64,000 nucleotides of DNA, taken from Psychroserpens luteolus. GTDB taxonomy: Bacteria > Bacteroidota > Bacteroidia > Flavobacteriales > Flavobacteriaceae. A program made the translations under genes and the position numbers. Within the stretch, counting starts at the first letter, position 1, and each line of letters opens with the position of its first letter. Location: positions 1,054,001-1,118,000 of the forward strand of contig NZ_JAHVXI010000001.1 in NCBI RefSeq assembly GCF_021032705.1. The letters run 5' to 3'. A model generated the notes under the pieces. That model searched no databases. It was not told the DNA's origin and was given only the letters and a program-made list of their open reading frames with translations. Positions 44,441 through 54,090 of this stretch are shown here, in pieces.

Positions 44441-44462
44441 ATGTTTATAAGAGTATAAACAT
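44441..44462. promoter_or_regulatory. palindromic operator-like site upstream of the reprolysin-like gene
   Basis: The 9-bp arms ATGTTTATA and TATAAACAT are separated by AGAG. The site lies 48-69 bases upstream of the ATG at 44511. The binding protein is unknown, and such AT-rich palindromes can arise by chance. Confidence 0.35.
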
Positions 44463-44510
44463 ATAAATAATCAACCAATTTAATTAGAACTAACCTTAAA
44501 TCATAGTCTC

Positions 44511-47300
44511 ATGAAAAAAACAGCAACTCAATTTTTTATGATTTTCTTTTTATTAATTGTTAATTCCTCATTTGGACAAAAAAGTGATTGGCAATCCATT
44601 TCACCTGATAGGGCAATTAATAAAAGTGAATTGGAAATTTTAGATGAAAGGCATTTTAGCCTATTTCAATTAGACATCGAATCCTTTAAATCTAAATTAG
44701 TTAATGCACCATTAAGAAGCCAATCAAATGGCATCTCAAATGTGATTATTGATTTTCCAAGTTTAGACGGAAAATTACAACGGTATCGTATTGTTGAAAC
44801 ATCTATTTTCTCTTCAAACGATAATGCGTCTCAACATGAGAATATTAAGACCTATTTAGGGTCGAGAGTTGATGATCCTAGAACAAGAGTAAGATTTAGT
44901 GTAACTCAATTAGGTTTAAATGCAATGATTTCTCAGCCGGACGAGGACACGTTTTTTATTCAACCAGCCACAAAAGTTTCAAACGGTCAGTATCTCTTAT
45001 ATAGTAAAAGTGCTAGACAAAACTCTTCTGAAACCTTTGAATGTTTAACAGAGAATGCTGAAATTTCTAACAGAGCAACCAACAATACAATTAATAGGGA
45101 TGCAAACGACCAGCTATTAAGAACCTTTAGAATAGCAATTTCGGTGACTCAAGAGTATACCAATTTTTGGGATGATGGAAATAATGCCAACGGAAACAAT
45201 CGAGCTGATGCCTTAGCGCAAGTAGTATCCACACTTAATAGAACTAATGAGGTGTTTGAGGTGGATATGGCCATTACTTTTGTACTTGTTGATACTGCTG
45301 ATGATCCTGCTATTGACCTCATTTATTCACCGACATTTCCAGATCCATATGGAGGAGCCTTTAATAGCCAATTACAAACGAATTTGACAGCAGTTGTAGG
45401 GCCAGCAGATTATGATATTGGACATTTATTTGTTTTTGGCGGAAATAATGGAAATGCTGGATGCATAGGTTGTGTTTGTGATAACACAGTAAACCCTCCT
45501 ATTTCAGAAGGAAAAGGAAGTGGTTTTTCTTCTCATACCTTTTTAGATAATGACGGAGGACCATATATGGCAGATTTCTTTGATATTGATTATGTGCCTC
45601 ATGAAATAGGACATCAAATGGGTGCTTTTCATACACATTCTCAAGCGGATAATAATTCGGTGAATTTTGAACCTGGAAGTGGAACTACCATTATGGGTTA
45701 TGCAGGAATTACTGGAGATAATAACGTACAAAACCATAGTGATCCTTATTTTCATTATGGAAGTATCAGTCAAATTTTAAATAATGTGGCTACTGCGCCT
45801 AATAATTGTGCTGTGACTACAGGTATTACTAATAATCCACCAGTAGCAGATGCAGGAGCAAATTTCACGATTCCTAATGGTACAGCATTTATTTTAAAAG
45901 GAGATGCTACCGATCCAGATGGCAGTGATGCATTAACCTACACGTGGGAACAAATAGATGATGGTTACACAACCAGAAATGATTTTACACCTACCTTAAC
46001 CAATGGGCCATTGTGGAGATCTAGACCGCCTAGCACTTCTCCTGATAGGTATATGCCTGTACTTGAGCGTGTGTTAAACGGACAGCTAACAGAATCTAAT
46101 CCATTATTATCAGCAAATAATACAACATGGGAAACGGTGTCTACTGTTGGAAGAAGTTTAAATTTTGCTTTAATAGTAAGGGATCGCTCTGAAGCGGGAG
46201 GTGTTAACCAAATGCCGCAAAGTGACTTTGATACCATGACTGTAACTGTGAGTGGTACTTCTGGACCATTTGCAGTAACCTCTCAAGATAATGGGGCACT
46301 TTGGACTAGTGGTACAGCCGAAATGATTACTTGGGACGTCGCAGGTACAACTGCTAATGGAATTAGTACGTCAAATGTGAATATCTTATTGTCAACCGAT
46401 GGAGGACAAAATTTCGATACAGTTCTTGCTTCTAATACGCCTAATGATGGTTCTGAAATGATTACAGTTCCAAATGTACCTGCACCTTATTGTAGAATTA
46501 TGATTGAAGCTGTAGGCAATATTTACTATGCGGTAAACAGTTCAGAATTTCCAATAGATTATGAAGTGACTACGACCTGTACACAATACGCGTCGGGTAA
46601 TGTGGCTTTAGCAATTCCTGATGGTACAGGAGCTAACCAACCTGGAGCTGCCATAACTAATACTATAAATATTCCTGATGCAGGTTCTATTGGAGAAGTT
46701 AAAGTAAATGTAGATGCTTCTCATACTTGGATTGGTGATTTAGTTGTTGATGTCATTCATCCTAATGGAACTGCTGTAAATACGGTTTGGAACAGAACAT
46801 GTAATGGGTCAAGACAAACAGATTTTGATGTAATTTTTGAAGATGGAGCACCAGGTGTGGCATGTGCCTCTCCAACAACAGGAACCTTTAGTCCTTCATC
46901 ACCATTAAGTGTTTTCTCTGGATTGGATAGTGCAGGTGATTGGACTATTGAAATTCAAGACTTTTTCAATGCTGATACTGGTACGCTAAATGATTGGTAT
47001 ATTGAAATTTGCTCTACTACAGAAACTCCTTTAAGTGTTGATGAGTTTGGTGTTAACGACTTTGCGATCTACCCTAATCCGAATGATGGAGAGTTTACGA
47101 TTAAATTAAACTCATCGTCTAATAAAGATATCAATGTGAATGTTGTAGATATTAGAGGAAGACTGATTTTTAACAATGCTTATGAAAATAATTCAGACTT
47201 TAATCAAGTGGTAACACTTAATAATGTGCAGTCTGGAATATATCTTGTCACTGTGAATGATGGTGATAGAAAAGCTACAAAAAAGATAGTTATTGAATAA
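44511..47300 (+). CDS. secreted reprolysin-like metalloprotease with P domain and T9SS sorting signal
   Basis: The 929-residue protein has a signal peptide (to about residue 23, SFGQ), a prodomain-like region, a metzincin domain with HEIGHQMGAFH (His364, Glu365, His368, His374), PKD-like beta domains, a proprotein-convertase P domain (about 690-840, SHTWIGDLVVDVIHPNG and GDWTIEIQDFFNADTG), and a type A T9SS sorting domain (about 850-929). The sorting domain is very similar to that of the upstream protease. A sheddable extracellular protease is the best reading. A palindrome lies upstream and a terminator follows. Confidence 0.9.
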   Translation: MKKTATQFFMIFFLLIVNSSFGQKSDWQSISPDRAINKSELEILDERHFSLFQLDIESFKSKLVNAPLRSQSNGISNVIIDFPSLDGKLQRYRIVETSIFSSNDNASQHENIKTYLGSRVDDPRTRVRFSVTQLGLNAMISQPDEDTFFIQPATKVSNGQYLLYSKSARQNSSETFECLTENAEISNRATNNTINRDANDQLLRTFRIAISVTQEYTNFWDDGNNANGNNRADALAQVVSTLNRTNEVFEVDMAITFVLVDTADDPAIDLIYSPTFPDPYGGAFNSQLQTNLTAVVGPADYDIGHLFVFGGNNGNAGCIGCVCDNTVNPPISEGKGSGFSSHTFLDNDGGPYMADFFDIDYVPHEIGHQMGAFHTHSQADNNSVNFEPGSGTTIMGYAGITGDNNVQNHSDPYFHYGSISQILNNVATAPNNCAVTTGITNNPPVADAGANFTIPNGTAFILKGDATDPDGSDALTYTWEQIDDGYTTRNDFTPTLTNGPLWRSRPPSTSPDRYMPVLERVLNGQLTESNPLLSANNTTWETVSTVGRSLNFALIVRDRSEAGGVNQMPQSDFDTMTVTVSGTSGPFAVTSQDNGALWTSGTAEMITWDVAGTTANGISTSNVNILLSTDGGQNFDTVLASNTPNDGSEMITVPNVPAPYCRIMIEAVGNIYYAVNSSEFPIDYEVTTTCTQYASGNVALAIPDGTGANQPGAAITNTINIPDAGSIGEVKVNVDASHTWIGDLVVDVIHPNGTAVNTVWNRTCNGSRQTDFDVIFEDGAPGVACASPTTGTFSPSSPLSVFSGLDSAGDWTIEIQDFFNADTGTLNDWYIEICSTTETPLSVDEFGVNDFAIYPNPNDGEFTIKLNSSSNKDINVNVVDIRGRLIFNNAYENNSDFNQVVTLNNVQSGIYLVTVNDGDRKATKKIVIE

Positions 47301-47327
47301 TTAGTATAAATTGCTATACATAAAAAA

Positions 47328-47351
47328 GCGAGGTATTAACCTCGCTTTTTT
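47328..47351. terminator. bidirectional rho-independent terminator
   Basis: The perfect 7-bp stem GCGAGGT/ACCTCGC with loop ATTA, with an A-run before and a T-run after, lies between the convergent protease and pth genes. Confidence 0.9.
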
Positions 47352-48021
47352 ATTTGCCATTAAAGGTATTCATCGTATTGTTAACACCTGCAGTACCAAA
47401 TGATTTGATAAGTTCGATTGATTTTTCGAGTCGTTCAGGAAGTTTTTCAGATTCTTCGTCAGTCCATTCACCTAATACATAATCAACTTGTCTGCCTTTA
47501 CTAAATTCGTCACTAATACCGAATCTGAATCTATTATATTTACTGGTTTGTAACACATTTTGTATGTCTTTTAGGCCATTATGACCACCATCACTTCCTT
47601 TTGTTTTTAATCTCAGATTTCCGAAGGGAAGATTAAGATCATCGGTTACAACTAACAAGTTTTCTAATGGTACTTTTTCTTTGGTTAACCAGTATTTAAC
47701 AGCTTTACCGCTTAGATTCATATAGGTACTAGGTTTAAGCAAAATGAAGGTTCTGCCTTTAAACTTATAGGTGGTTAAATCTCCTAATTTTTGAGTTTCA
47801 AACTTGAGTCCTTCTTTCTTAGCAAGAGCATCTAAAATTTTAAAACCTATATTGTGTCGAGTATTGGCATATTTATCTCCAATATTGCCTAGTCCAGCGA
47901 TGAGAAATTTTTTCATAGGATCTGTATCTTCAACATCTTTGGTTGTCGAATTCCATTTAAATAAATTACGTATAAACTTCCAGATAATTGACGTGTGTTT
48001 TTTGTAAAAATAAAAAAGCAT
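47350..48021 (-). CDS. pth: peptidyl-tRNA hydrolase
   Basis: The 223-residue enzyme releases tRNA from stalled peptidyl-tRNA. The catalytic core carries LIAGLGNIGDKYANTRHNIGF, including the catalytic-type His, and GGHNGLKD. An N-terminal extension of 35 residues (basic and aromatic, MLFYFYKKHTSIIWKFIRNL at the start) precedes Met36, the typical start of the core enzyme at 47916. Similar short extensions occur in Flavobacteriia, so I keep the long form, with the short one as an alternative. It follows rplY by 46 bases. Confidence 0.9.
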   Translation of the reverse strand: MLFYFYKKHTSIIWKFIRNLFKWNSTTKDVEDTDPMKKFLIAGLGNIGDKYANTRHNIGFKILDALAKKEGLKFETQKLGDLTTYKFKGRTFILLKPSTYMNLSGKAVKYWLTKEKVPLENLLVVTDDLNLPFGNLRLKTKGSDGGHNGLKDIQNVLQTSKYNRFRFGISDEFSKGRQVDYVLGEWTDEESEKLPERLEKSIELIKSFGTAGVNNTMNTFNGK

Positions 48022-48067
48022 TCTAAATAAATAGAATGCTTTATATAATTATAGAATAATAGTTGTT

Positions 48068-48727
48068 CTATTCTTGAGCTGGTGCTTCAGCTGCTGGAGC
48101 GTCTCCTCCTTCAGTTGCTGCTGCAGTTCCTTCTGCTCCTTCTTCTAATTCTTCATCTTCATCTTCATCTTCAACAATAGCAGTTCTAGCTGTCTTAATT
48201 TGAACAACAACTGTATTGTCAGAGTGTAATAAAGAATATCCTTCACCTGCTAATGCTGTAACATATAGCTTGTTACCAATTTTAAGTGGTGTGATATCTG
48301 CTTCTAAGAAATCAGGTAAATTTTTAGGTAGAGCTTTTACTCTCAATTTACGTCTGTTTCTACGAAGAACACCTCCATTTAAAACACCTTTAGATGTTCC
48401 GATAACGTGTACTGGAATATCCATAGCAATTTCTTTGTCTTCGAATAAACGATAGAAATCTACGTGTAAGATTCTATCTGTTACTGGGTGAAACTGGATG
48501 TCCTGTAAAACAGCATCATAAGTTTCGCCATTGTCTAAGGCAATCACAACTGTATGCGCATTTGGCGTGTATACAAGTTTAGAGAAAGCCAATTCTGGTG
48601 CAGAGAAATGCACGTTTTGGTCTCCTCCGTATAATACGCAAGGAACCTGACCAGCATTACGTAGGGCTTTCGTTGCCTTCTTGCCCACGCTTTCTCTTTG
48701 AGATCCATTGATTGTAATTGATTTCAT
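48068..48727 (-). CDS. rplY: 50S ribosomal protein L25 (general stress protein Ctc type)
   Basis: The 219-residue protein has an N-terminal L25 5S-rRNA-binding domain ([28 protein letters not shown]) and a C-terminal TL5/Ctc beta domain (about 95-185). It ends in an acidic tail of Glu, Asp and Ala (about 190-219) that is common in Bacteroidota. It is part of the large ribosomal subunit. It lies 25 bases downstream of prs. Confidence 0.93.
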   Translation of the reverse strand: MKSITINGSQRESVGKKATKALRNAGQVPCVLYGGDQNVHFSAPELAFSKLVYTPNAHTVVIALDNGETYDAVLQDIQFHPVTDRILHVDFYRLFEDKEIAMDIPVHVIGTSKGVLNGGVLRRNRRKLRVKALPKNLPDFLEADITPLKIGNKLYVTALAGEGYSLLHSDNTVVVQIKTARTAIVEDEDEDEELEEGAEGTAAATEGGDAPAAEAPAQE

Positions 48728-48752
48728 TGTTTGTGTTTATATTAATATTAAA

Positions 48753-49694
48753 TTACATTAAAAATTTAGAGCTAATCGATTTGTTGTAATGTACATTTTG
48801 CATCACTTCAGCAAATAAATCAGCACAGCTTAATACTCTAATTTTGTCACTTTTTTGTTTTAAAGGAATTGAATCTGTGATAATCAATTCTTGTAATTTA
48901 GAGTTTTCAATTCTGTTATAAGCATCACCAGATAAAATAGGGTGTGTACAAATAGCTCTTACACTAAGTGCTCCTTTTTCCATCATTAGATCTGCCGCTT
49001 TCGTTAATGTTCCAGCGGTATCTACCATATCATCTACCAAGACTACATTTTTACCTGTAACATCACCAATGAGTTCCATATGAGAAATCACATTTGCTTT
49101 TGCACGTTGTTTGTAACAAATAACTACATCGCTTTCTAAAGCCTTAGAATACGCATAAGCTCTTTTAGATCCTCCCATATCAGGAGAAGCAATAGTTAAA
49201 TTGTCTAAAGCCAATGATTTTAAGTAAGGTAAAAATATGGTTGAAGCAAATAAGTGGTCAACTGGTTTTTCAAAGAATCCTTGAATTTGATCGGCATGTA
49301 AGTCCATAGTAATGATACGTGTTGTACCTGCAGCCTCTAGCATCTTAGCTACTAGTTTAGCAGCAATAGGAACTCTAGGCTTGTCTTTACGATCTTGTCT
49401 TGCCCATCCAAAATAAGGAAGTACAGCTGTAATATGTCTGGCCGATGCACGTTTTGCAGCATCGATCATTAATAGCATTTCCATTAAATTTTCTGGACCA
49501 GGATGCGTAGAGCCAATAATAAAAATTCGTGTTCCTCTGATAGATTCTTCGTATGATGGTTGAAATTCACCATCACTATACGTTGATGTAATTACATTAC
49601 CCAAAGGCACACCAAAAGTCACCGCGATCTTCTCTGCGAGTTCTCTACTTTGTCCACATGCAAAAATTTTTGCTTCTGTTGTTACGTTTGGCAT
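48753..49694 (-). CDS. prs: ribose-phosphate pyrophosphokinase
   Basis: The 313-residue enzyme makes PRPP from ribose 5-phosphate and ATP for nucleotide, histidine and tryptophan synthesis. It shows the ATP loop (GWARQDRKDKPRVP), the DLHADQIQGFF flexible region and the PRPP-binding motif VVLVDDMVDTAGTL. Length is normal. It heads the prs-rplY-pth operon and is divergent from the tRNA-Leu gene. Confidence 0.96.
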   Translation of the reverse strand: MPNVTTEAKIFACGQSRELAEKIAVTFGVPLGNVITSTYSDGEFQPSYEESIRGTRIFIIGSTHPGPENLMEMLLMIDAAKRASARHITAVLPYFGWARQDRKDKPRVPIAAKLVAKMLEAAGTTRIITMDLHADQIQGFFEKPVDHLFASTIFLPYLKSLALDNLTIASPDMGGSKRAYAYSKALESDVVICYKQRAKANVISHMELIGDVTGKNVVLVDDMVDTAGTLTKAADLMMEKGALSVRAICTHPILSGDAYNRIENSKLQELIITDSIPLKQKSDKIRVLSCADLFAEVMQNVHYNKSISSKFLM

Positions 49695-49837
49695 TGGTAA
49701 TGAATTATTTGTAATACTTACTACGCTTTATTTTAACGAGGTGCAAATTTAGGAATTTATTTGGACTGAAAAAGCATAAAACCTACTATTTTTAATTGAT
49801 TGTAATAAAATATTTTATAGTTTTGCAGTCCAAAATT

Positions 49838-49919
49838 GCTCAAGTGGCGGAATTGGTAGACGCGCTGGATTCAAAATCCAGTGACTTCGGTCGTGTGGGT
49901 TCGATTCCCACCTTGAGTA
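49838..49919 (+). tRNA. tRNA-Leu (anticodon CAA)
   Basis: The 82-base sequence folds as a class II tRNA: acceptor GCTCAAG/CTTGAGT, D arm with GGCGGAATTGGTAGACGC, anticodon stem CTGGA/TCCAG with loop TTCAAAA (anticodon 49872-49874 = CAA), a long variable arm (GAC-TTCG-GTC) and T arm GTGGG-TTCGATT-CCCAC. The discriminator is A; CCA is not encoded. The first acceptor pair is G-U. Confidence 0.97.
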
Positions 49920-49921
49920 CA

Positions 49922-49955
49922 AAAGGCTTTAACCATATCGTTAAAGCCTTTTTCA
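49922..49955 (+). terminator. terminator of the tRNA-Leu gene
   Basis: A perfect 12-bp stem (AAAGGCTTTAAC with its reverse complement) and a 6-base loop are followed by T residues, 3 bases after the tRNA. Confidence 0.88.
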
Positions 49956-50004
49956 ATATCAATTATAAACCGTAAATTTGGTTCAACCCAAATAAAAATA
50001 CATT

Positions 50005-50595
50005 ATGATTGACAATTTTGTGTCAAATTTTCAAGATGGTGTTTTTCACGTACTCCATTTAACAGCCTACGACCACATTTTATTTTTAATCGTGCTCGCA
50101 GTTCCATATCTATTTAAAGATTGGAAGCGTGTATTATTATTAATTACCATGTTTACACTTGGACATTGTGTGTCCTTGGCCTTAACGACCTACGATATTA
50201 TAACAGTCAACGTGAAGTTAGTTGAGTTTTTAATCCCTATTACAATTTTAATTGTAGCCCTTTTCAATGTTTTTACTTCAGGAAAGAAATCCCATGGTAA
50301 GACCATAGGGTTGCTGTTTTTTGCAACGTTGTTTCTGGGGTTAATTCACGGTTTAGGATTTGTTGGAACTTTTGAACGTCTTATTTCAAGTTCTGAAAGC
50401 AAATTACTCGCCCTCTTAGAAATAGGTTTAGGGATTGAAGTTGGTCAACTTATCGTTGCATTTATTGTAGTCTTTTTGAGTTTTTTATGCCAAACAATCT
50501 TTAGATTTTCAAAACGAGATTGGGTGATGGTTATTTCGGCAATAGTGGTTGGATTTGTCTTACCAATGATTATTTCAAGTGAAATGTTGTCCTAA
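50005..50595 (+). CDS. HupE/UreJ family membrane protein
   Basis: The 196-residue protein has six hydrophobic helices and the family's His/Asp-rich first loops: FHVLHLTAYDHILFLIVLAVPYLF near residues 14-37, then LGHCVSLAL and GLIHGLGFVG. HupE/UreJ_2 proteins are proposed metal (nickel/cobalt) permeases; the His-rich helices fit such a role. No urease or hydrogenase gene is in the window. It stands alone after the tRNA terminator. Confidence 0.83.
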   Translation: MIDNFVSNFQDGVFHVLHLTAYDHILFLIVLAVPYLFKDWKRVLLLITMFTLGHCVSLALTTYDIITVNVKLVEFLIPITILIVALFNVFTSGKKSHGKTIGLLFFATLFLGLIHGLGFVGTFERLISSSESKLLALLEIGLGIEVGQLIVAFIVVFLSFLCQTIFRFSKRDWVMVISAIVVGFVLPMIISSEMLS

Positions 50596-50683
50596 AAAGT
50601 ATTGTTGATAACGGTTTTGATAAAACTTTAACGAAAAGTAAACAGTTTATGCAATTCTATCCTTTTATATTCGTTAAACATAA

Positions 50684-51532
50684 ATGAAATTTTTTTTATT
50701 GTACAAGTTCAATAGTCTGAGGAGATTATTCTTATTATTGCCTCTTTTTTTAGTGTCCTGTTTTCAGGAAAATGAATACAAAATGGTGCTTGAAGAGTAT
50801 GTAGATGAAGATGTTAGACACAATAAAAACAGAAAGGAATATGAAGTGTCATCTCTGGAAAGTTTGGCAGAAGAAAGACCAGAAGAGTTTGAGTTAATGT
50901 ATGAAGAAGCTAAGAACATTAATGTTCTTGTTTCTGAATTTGAAAGTTTTATTCTGAAATCAGAAACTGTTGATGCTATTAATGTAAAATTAAAATTCTT
51001 CAAAGAAAATATATCGACACTCAATTTGAAAGAGTTCAGCATGTTAAATGAGGAGTTAGATTTACAACCATTAACAAGACGATCTGAAAAGTACAAGCTT
51101 TTAAGAAAGTTAAAAAATATAAACTTTGAAAGGTATAACTTATTGTCATCAATAGGATGTGATTTGTCTGGAATGTCAAGTTATAGAGCCAAAATGTTGG
51201 CATCTAGGTTAAATGATAGTGTAGTTGTATTAAATATCTTTAGTAGATTATTAAAACGGTACAATACTAATTTTGATGATTTGTCTATAAACATTGCTAT
51301 AAAAAATAATAAAGCAAATGCTTTTGTAGGTGTTAACGTAAAACCAAGCACTAGTTATATGGCGTATCTTGTAAAGTCAAGGTCTGATACACTTTTTATA
51401 GATGCAGTTTTAAAAACAAACGAAAGAGCTAAGCTTTTAGTTGCAAAAAATTCATCCTATATTTATGTTGGACAATTAAAAGAGTTCGATGAAAATTATG
51501 TGGAGGACTATTTTAAAGAAATCTATAATTAA
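50684..51532 (+). CDS. lipoprotein of unknown function
   Basis: The 282-residue protein has a lipoprotein signal peptide with lipobox FLVSC (Cys near residue 26). The rest is a helical, Glu- and Leu-rich domain (about 40-190) followed by a beta-rich C-terminal part. I do not recognise the family. The gene ends 18 bases before the dCMP deaminase gene; it may share that operon, but there is no functional link. Confidence 0.68.
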   Translation: MKFFLLYKFNSLRRLFLLLPLFLVSCFQENEYKMVLEEYVDEDVRHNKNRKEYEVSSLESLAEERPEEFELMYEEAKNINVLVSEFESFILKSETVDAINVKLKFFKENISTLNLKEFSMLNEELDLQPLTRRSEKYKLLRKLKNINFERYNLLSSIGCDLSGMSSYRAKMLASRLNDSVVVLNIFSRLLKRYNTNFDDLSINIAIKNNKANAFVGVNVKPSTSYMAYLVKSRSDTLFIDAVLKTNERAKLLVAKNSSYIYVGQLKEFDENYVEDYFKEIYN

Positions 51533-51550
51533 TAAAAGTGTTCAAAATAA

Positions 51551-51982
51551 ATGCCGAAAGAGAAACAATTACGTTACGATAAAGCTTATCTTAGAATTGC
51601 CAAAGAATGGGGAAAATTATCACATTGTAAGCGCAAGCAAGTAGGTGCATTAATTGTTAAAGATAGAATGATAATATCTGATGGATATAATGGGACACCT
51701 ACAGGTTTTGAGAATTATTGCGAAGATGATGAGGGTTATACAAAATGGTATGTATTGCATGCCGAAGCTAATGCCATTTTAAAAGTAGCATCCTCTACGC
51801 AGTCTTGCAAAGGCGCTACACTATATATTACGTTGTCTCCTTGCAAAGAATGTAGTAAACTTATACATCAAGCAGGAATTGTAAGAGTCGTATATAATAA
51901 AGCCTATAAAGATTGCTCTGGAATAGCATTTTTAGAAAAAGCAGGAATAGAATTAAAATTAATAGAAGACGTCAAAGTATAA
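51551..51982 (+). CDS. dCMP/cytidine deaminase family protein (ComEB-like)
   Basis: The 143-residue zinc enzyme has the deaminase signature: HAEANAILKVAS with the catalytic Glu and LSPCKECSKLIHQAG with two Cys ligands. dCMP deaminase makes dUMP for thymidylate synthesis; length and motifs fit. Start and stop are tight: the TAA stop is immediately followed by the ATG of the CtpA-type protease gene. Confidence 0.9.
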   Translation: MPKEKQLRYDKAYLRIAKEWGKLSHCKRKQVGALIVKDRMIISDGYNGTPTGFENYCEDDEGYTKWYVLHAEANAILKVASSTQSCKGATLYITLSPCKECSKLIHQAGIVRVVYNKAYKDCSGIAFLEKAGIELKLIEDVKV

Positions 51983-53593
51983 ATGACATTCGATAAAAAA
52001 TACATACCGTTTGTTGTAGGAGTTGCAATTGCAGCTGGTGTATTTATTGGTGGTAAATTAAATTTCACCGATACATCCGATCGCTTATTTACATCAAACA
52101 GTAAAAAAGATAAACTTAACCGACTCATAGATTATATCGACTACGAGTATGTTGATGATATCAATACCGACAGCATTGTTGATGTCACTGTGAATGGTAT
52201 TCTAGATAACCTAGATCCGCATTCTACCTACATTCCAAAAAGCGAATTAGAACGTGTCACTAATAATATGAAAGGTGATTTTGTTGGTTTAGGCGTTAAT
52301 TTTTATACCTATAATGATACCATTACCGTAATTAGAACTGTAGATGGAGGGCCAAGTGAGAAAGCTGGCATTAAAGCTGGTGACCGAATTTTAATGGCTG
52401 ATGGTGATTCTATCTTTGGAAAAGAATGGAGTAATGCCGATATCATTCAAAAGTTAAAAGGCGAAAAAGGGTCTAAAGTGAAACTTTCGGTCTATAGAAA
52501 AGGTGAAGACAAGCTACTCGAATTTAAAGTAAAACGAGATGTAGTACCTATAAAAAGTGTCGATGCAGCTTATATGCTAACGGATAAATTGGGCTATATA
52601 AAAATTAACCGTTTTGCCGAATCTACCTATAAAGAATTTAAAAAGGCTCTTGATAAATTACAGGATCAAGGGGCTACACAGCTGGCTTTAGATTTGAGAG
52701 ATAATCCAGGAGGTTTTTTGGCTATAGCAGAACAAATTGTTGACGAATTTTTGGAAGATGATAAGCTTATTCTATTTACTAAAAACAAAAAAGGAAAAAA
52801 GGAGTACAGCTATGCAACACGTCGTGGTGATTTTGAAGAAGGCGACATTTATATTCTAATCAACGAAAGTTCGGCTTCTGCAAGTGAGATTGTGGCAGGT
52901 GCTTTACAAGATAATGATAAAGGTACTATTGTAGGTCGTCGAAGCTATGGGAAAGGACTGGTGCAGCGAGAAATGTCATTAGGTGATGGTAGTGCTGTAC
53001 GATTAACAGTATCAAGATATTATACGCCAACAGGACGCTCAATTCAGCGTCCGTATGATAATGGAAAGAACAGTGATTACTATAATGACTATTACAAACG
53101 GCTAAGTAGCGGTGAATTTGAAGATGCCGAAAGCATTAAAATTGCAGATTCTCTAAAGTTCAAGACGCCAGAGGGCAAAATCGTTTATGGTGGCGGAGGA
53201 ATTATTCCAGATATTTTCGTACCGCTTAATACGACCGTTCAAAATGAAACATTAAACTATTTAAAGCGTCGCGAGTACATTAGTAATTTTGTGTTTACCG
53301 AATTGGACAAAGACCGAAGTATTTATGAAGGTGTTGAAGCTAATGATTTCATAAATAACTTTGAAGTTAGTGATGATATCGTAGTTAAATTTCAGGATTT
53401 TGTTAATCTGAAAGAACGCACCAATATTACATTTGTGGCTTATCATGATCAAATGCGACGACTTATAAAATCTGAATTGGCCGATCAGTTATTTGGAAGT
53501 AATGTTGCCGAAAAAATCTTGAATGAAAATGATGATGTGATCGAAGAGGTGATCTTGCTAAGTCAAAGAGATGAAGCCTTAGAAGATCACTAA
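51983..53593 (+). CDS. carboxy-terminal processing protease (S41, CtpA-like)
   Basis: The 536-residue protein has an N-terminal membrane anchor (FVVGVAIAAGVFIGGKL), an S41 N-terminal domain, a PDZ domain (about 90-180, PSEKAGIKAGDRILMADG) and the Ser/Lys protease core with GG(F)L DNPGG, SSASASEIVAGAL and SYGKGLVQ containing the catalytic Lys. It cleaves proteins or peptidoglycan hydrolases at the periplasmic face. The first codon overlaps nothing: the previous stop ends at 51982. Confidence 0.92.
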   Translation: MTFDKKYIPFVVGVAIAAGVFIGGKLNFTDTSDRLFTSNSKKDKLNRLIDYIDYEYVDDINTDSIVDVTVNGILDNLDPHSTYIPKSELERVTNNMKGDFVGLGVNFYTYNDTITVIRTVDGGPSEKAGIKAGDRILMADGDSIFGKEWSNADIIQKLKGEKGSKVKLSVYRKGEDKLLEFKVKRDVVPIKSVDAAYMLTDKLGYIKINRFAESTYKEFKKALDKLQDQGATQLALDLRDNPGGFLAIAEQIVDEFLEDDKLILFTKNKKGKKEYSYATRRGDFEEGDIYILINESSASASEIVAGALQDNDKGTIVGRRSYGKGLVQREMSLGDGSAVRLTVSRYYTPTGRSIQRPYDNGKNSDYYNDYYKRLSSGEFEDAESIKIADSLKFKTPEGKIVYGGGGIIPDIFVPLNTTVQNETLNYLKRREYISNFVFTELDKDRSIYEGVEANDFINNFEVSDDIVVKFQDFVNLKERTNITFVAYHDQMRRLIKSELADQLFGSNVAEKILNENDDVIEEVILLSQRDEALEDH

Positions 53594-53607
53594 GATCAAT
53601 TAGTTGA

Positions 53608-54090
53608 TTATAGTTTTGTGTAAACGTACACGAGGTAGCCCATACACACTAAAAAGAAACAACCTACAATTAAGCCAACAAAATCATTAGATTCAACTTC
53701 CTCTTTTAGCTTATTGGGGTCGATATAATTAGTATCTGCTTTTGTGATTTGATATATGGATTTGCTATCGTTTATTGCCAAGGTAATATGATCTCCTCTG
53801 GTAACTTCAGCTAAGAATTTCTCTTTATTTAAAGCACTAATATAAATTCTTGGAATGGTGTACTTTTGATCATCTAAATAAACAGCGTAATACGTCTTTC
53901 TGGTTTTATTGGTTTTTCGTTTTTTTTCTTCGTATTTCACAAAAACACCGCTTACTTTTGCTGTTTCTTCAAGGTTTTCAGAAAAATACGCATATAAACC
54001 TGCTAACGATATAAGCGCGCTTAGCGCGATTAGGATAAGTGTTTCTTTTTGACCTGTTTTTTTGTTCTTCTTCTTTTTCTTCTTCCCCAT
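53608..54090 (-). CDS. membrane protein of unknown function with Lys-rich N-terminus
   Basis: The 160-residue protein starts with a cytoplasmic Lys-rich stretch (GKKKKKKNKKTGQK), a first helix (about 18-38), an extracytoplasmic beta-rich segment of about 95 residues and a second helix (about 137-156). The fold of the middle segment resembles DUF3592-type proteins, though I am not sure. Its ATG overlaps the stop of the FAD-dependent oxidoreductase gene by 1 base, so the two are likely coupled. Confidence 0.65.
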   Translation of the reverse strand: MGKKKKKKNKKTGQKETLILIALSALISLAGLYAYFSENLEETAKVSGVFVKYEEKKRKTNKTRKTYYAVYLDDQKYTIPRIYISALNKEKFLAEVTRGDHITLAINDSKSIYQITKADTNYIDPNKLKEEVESNDFVGLIVGCFFLVCMGYLVYVYTKL

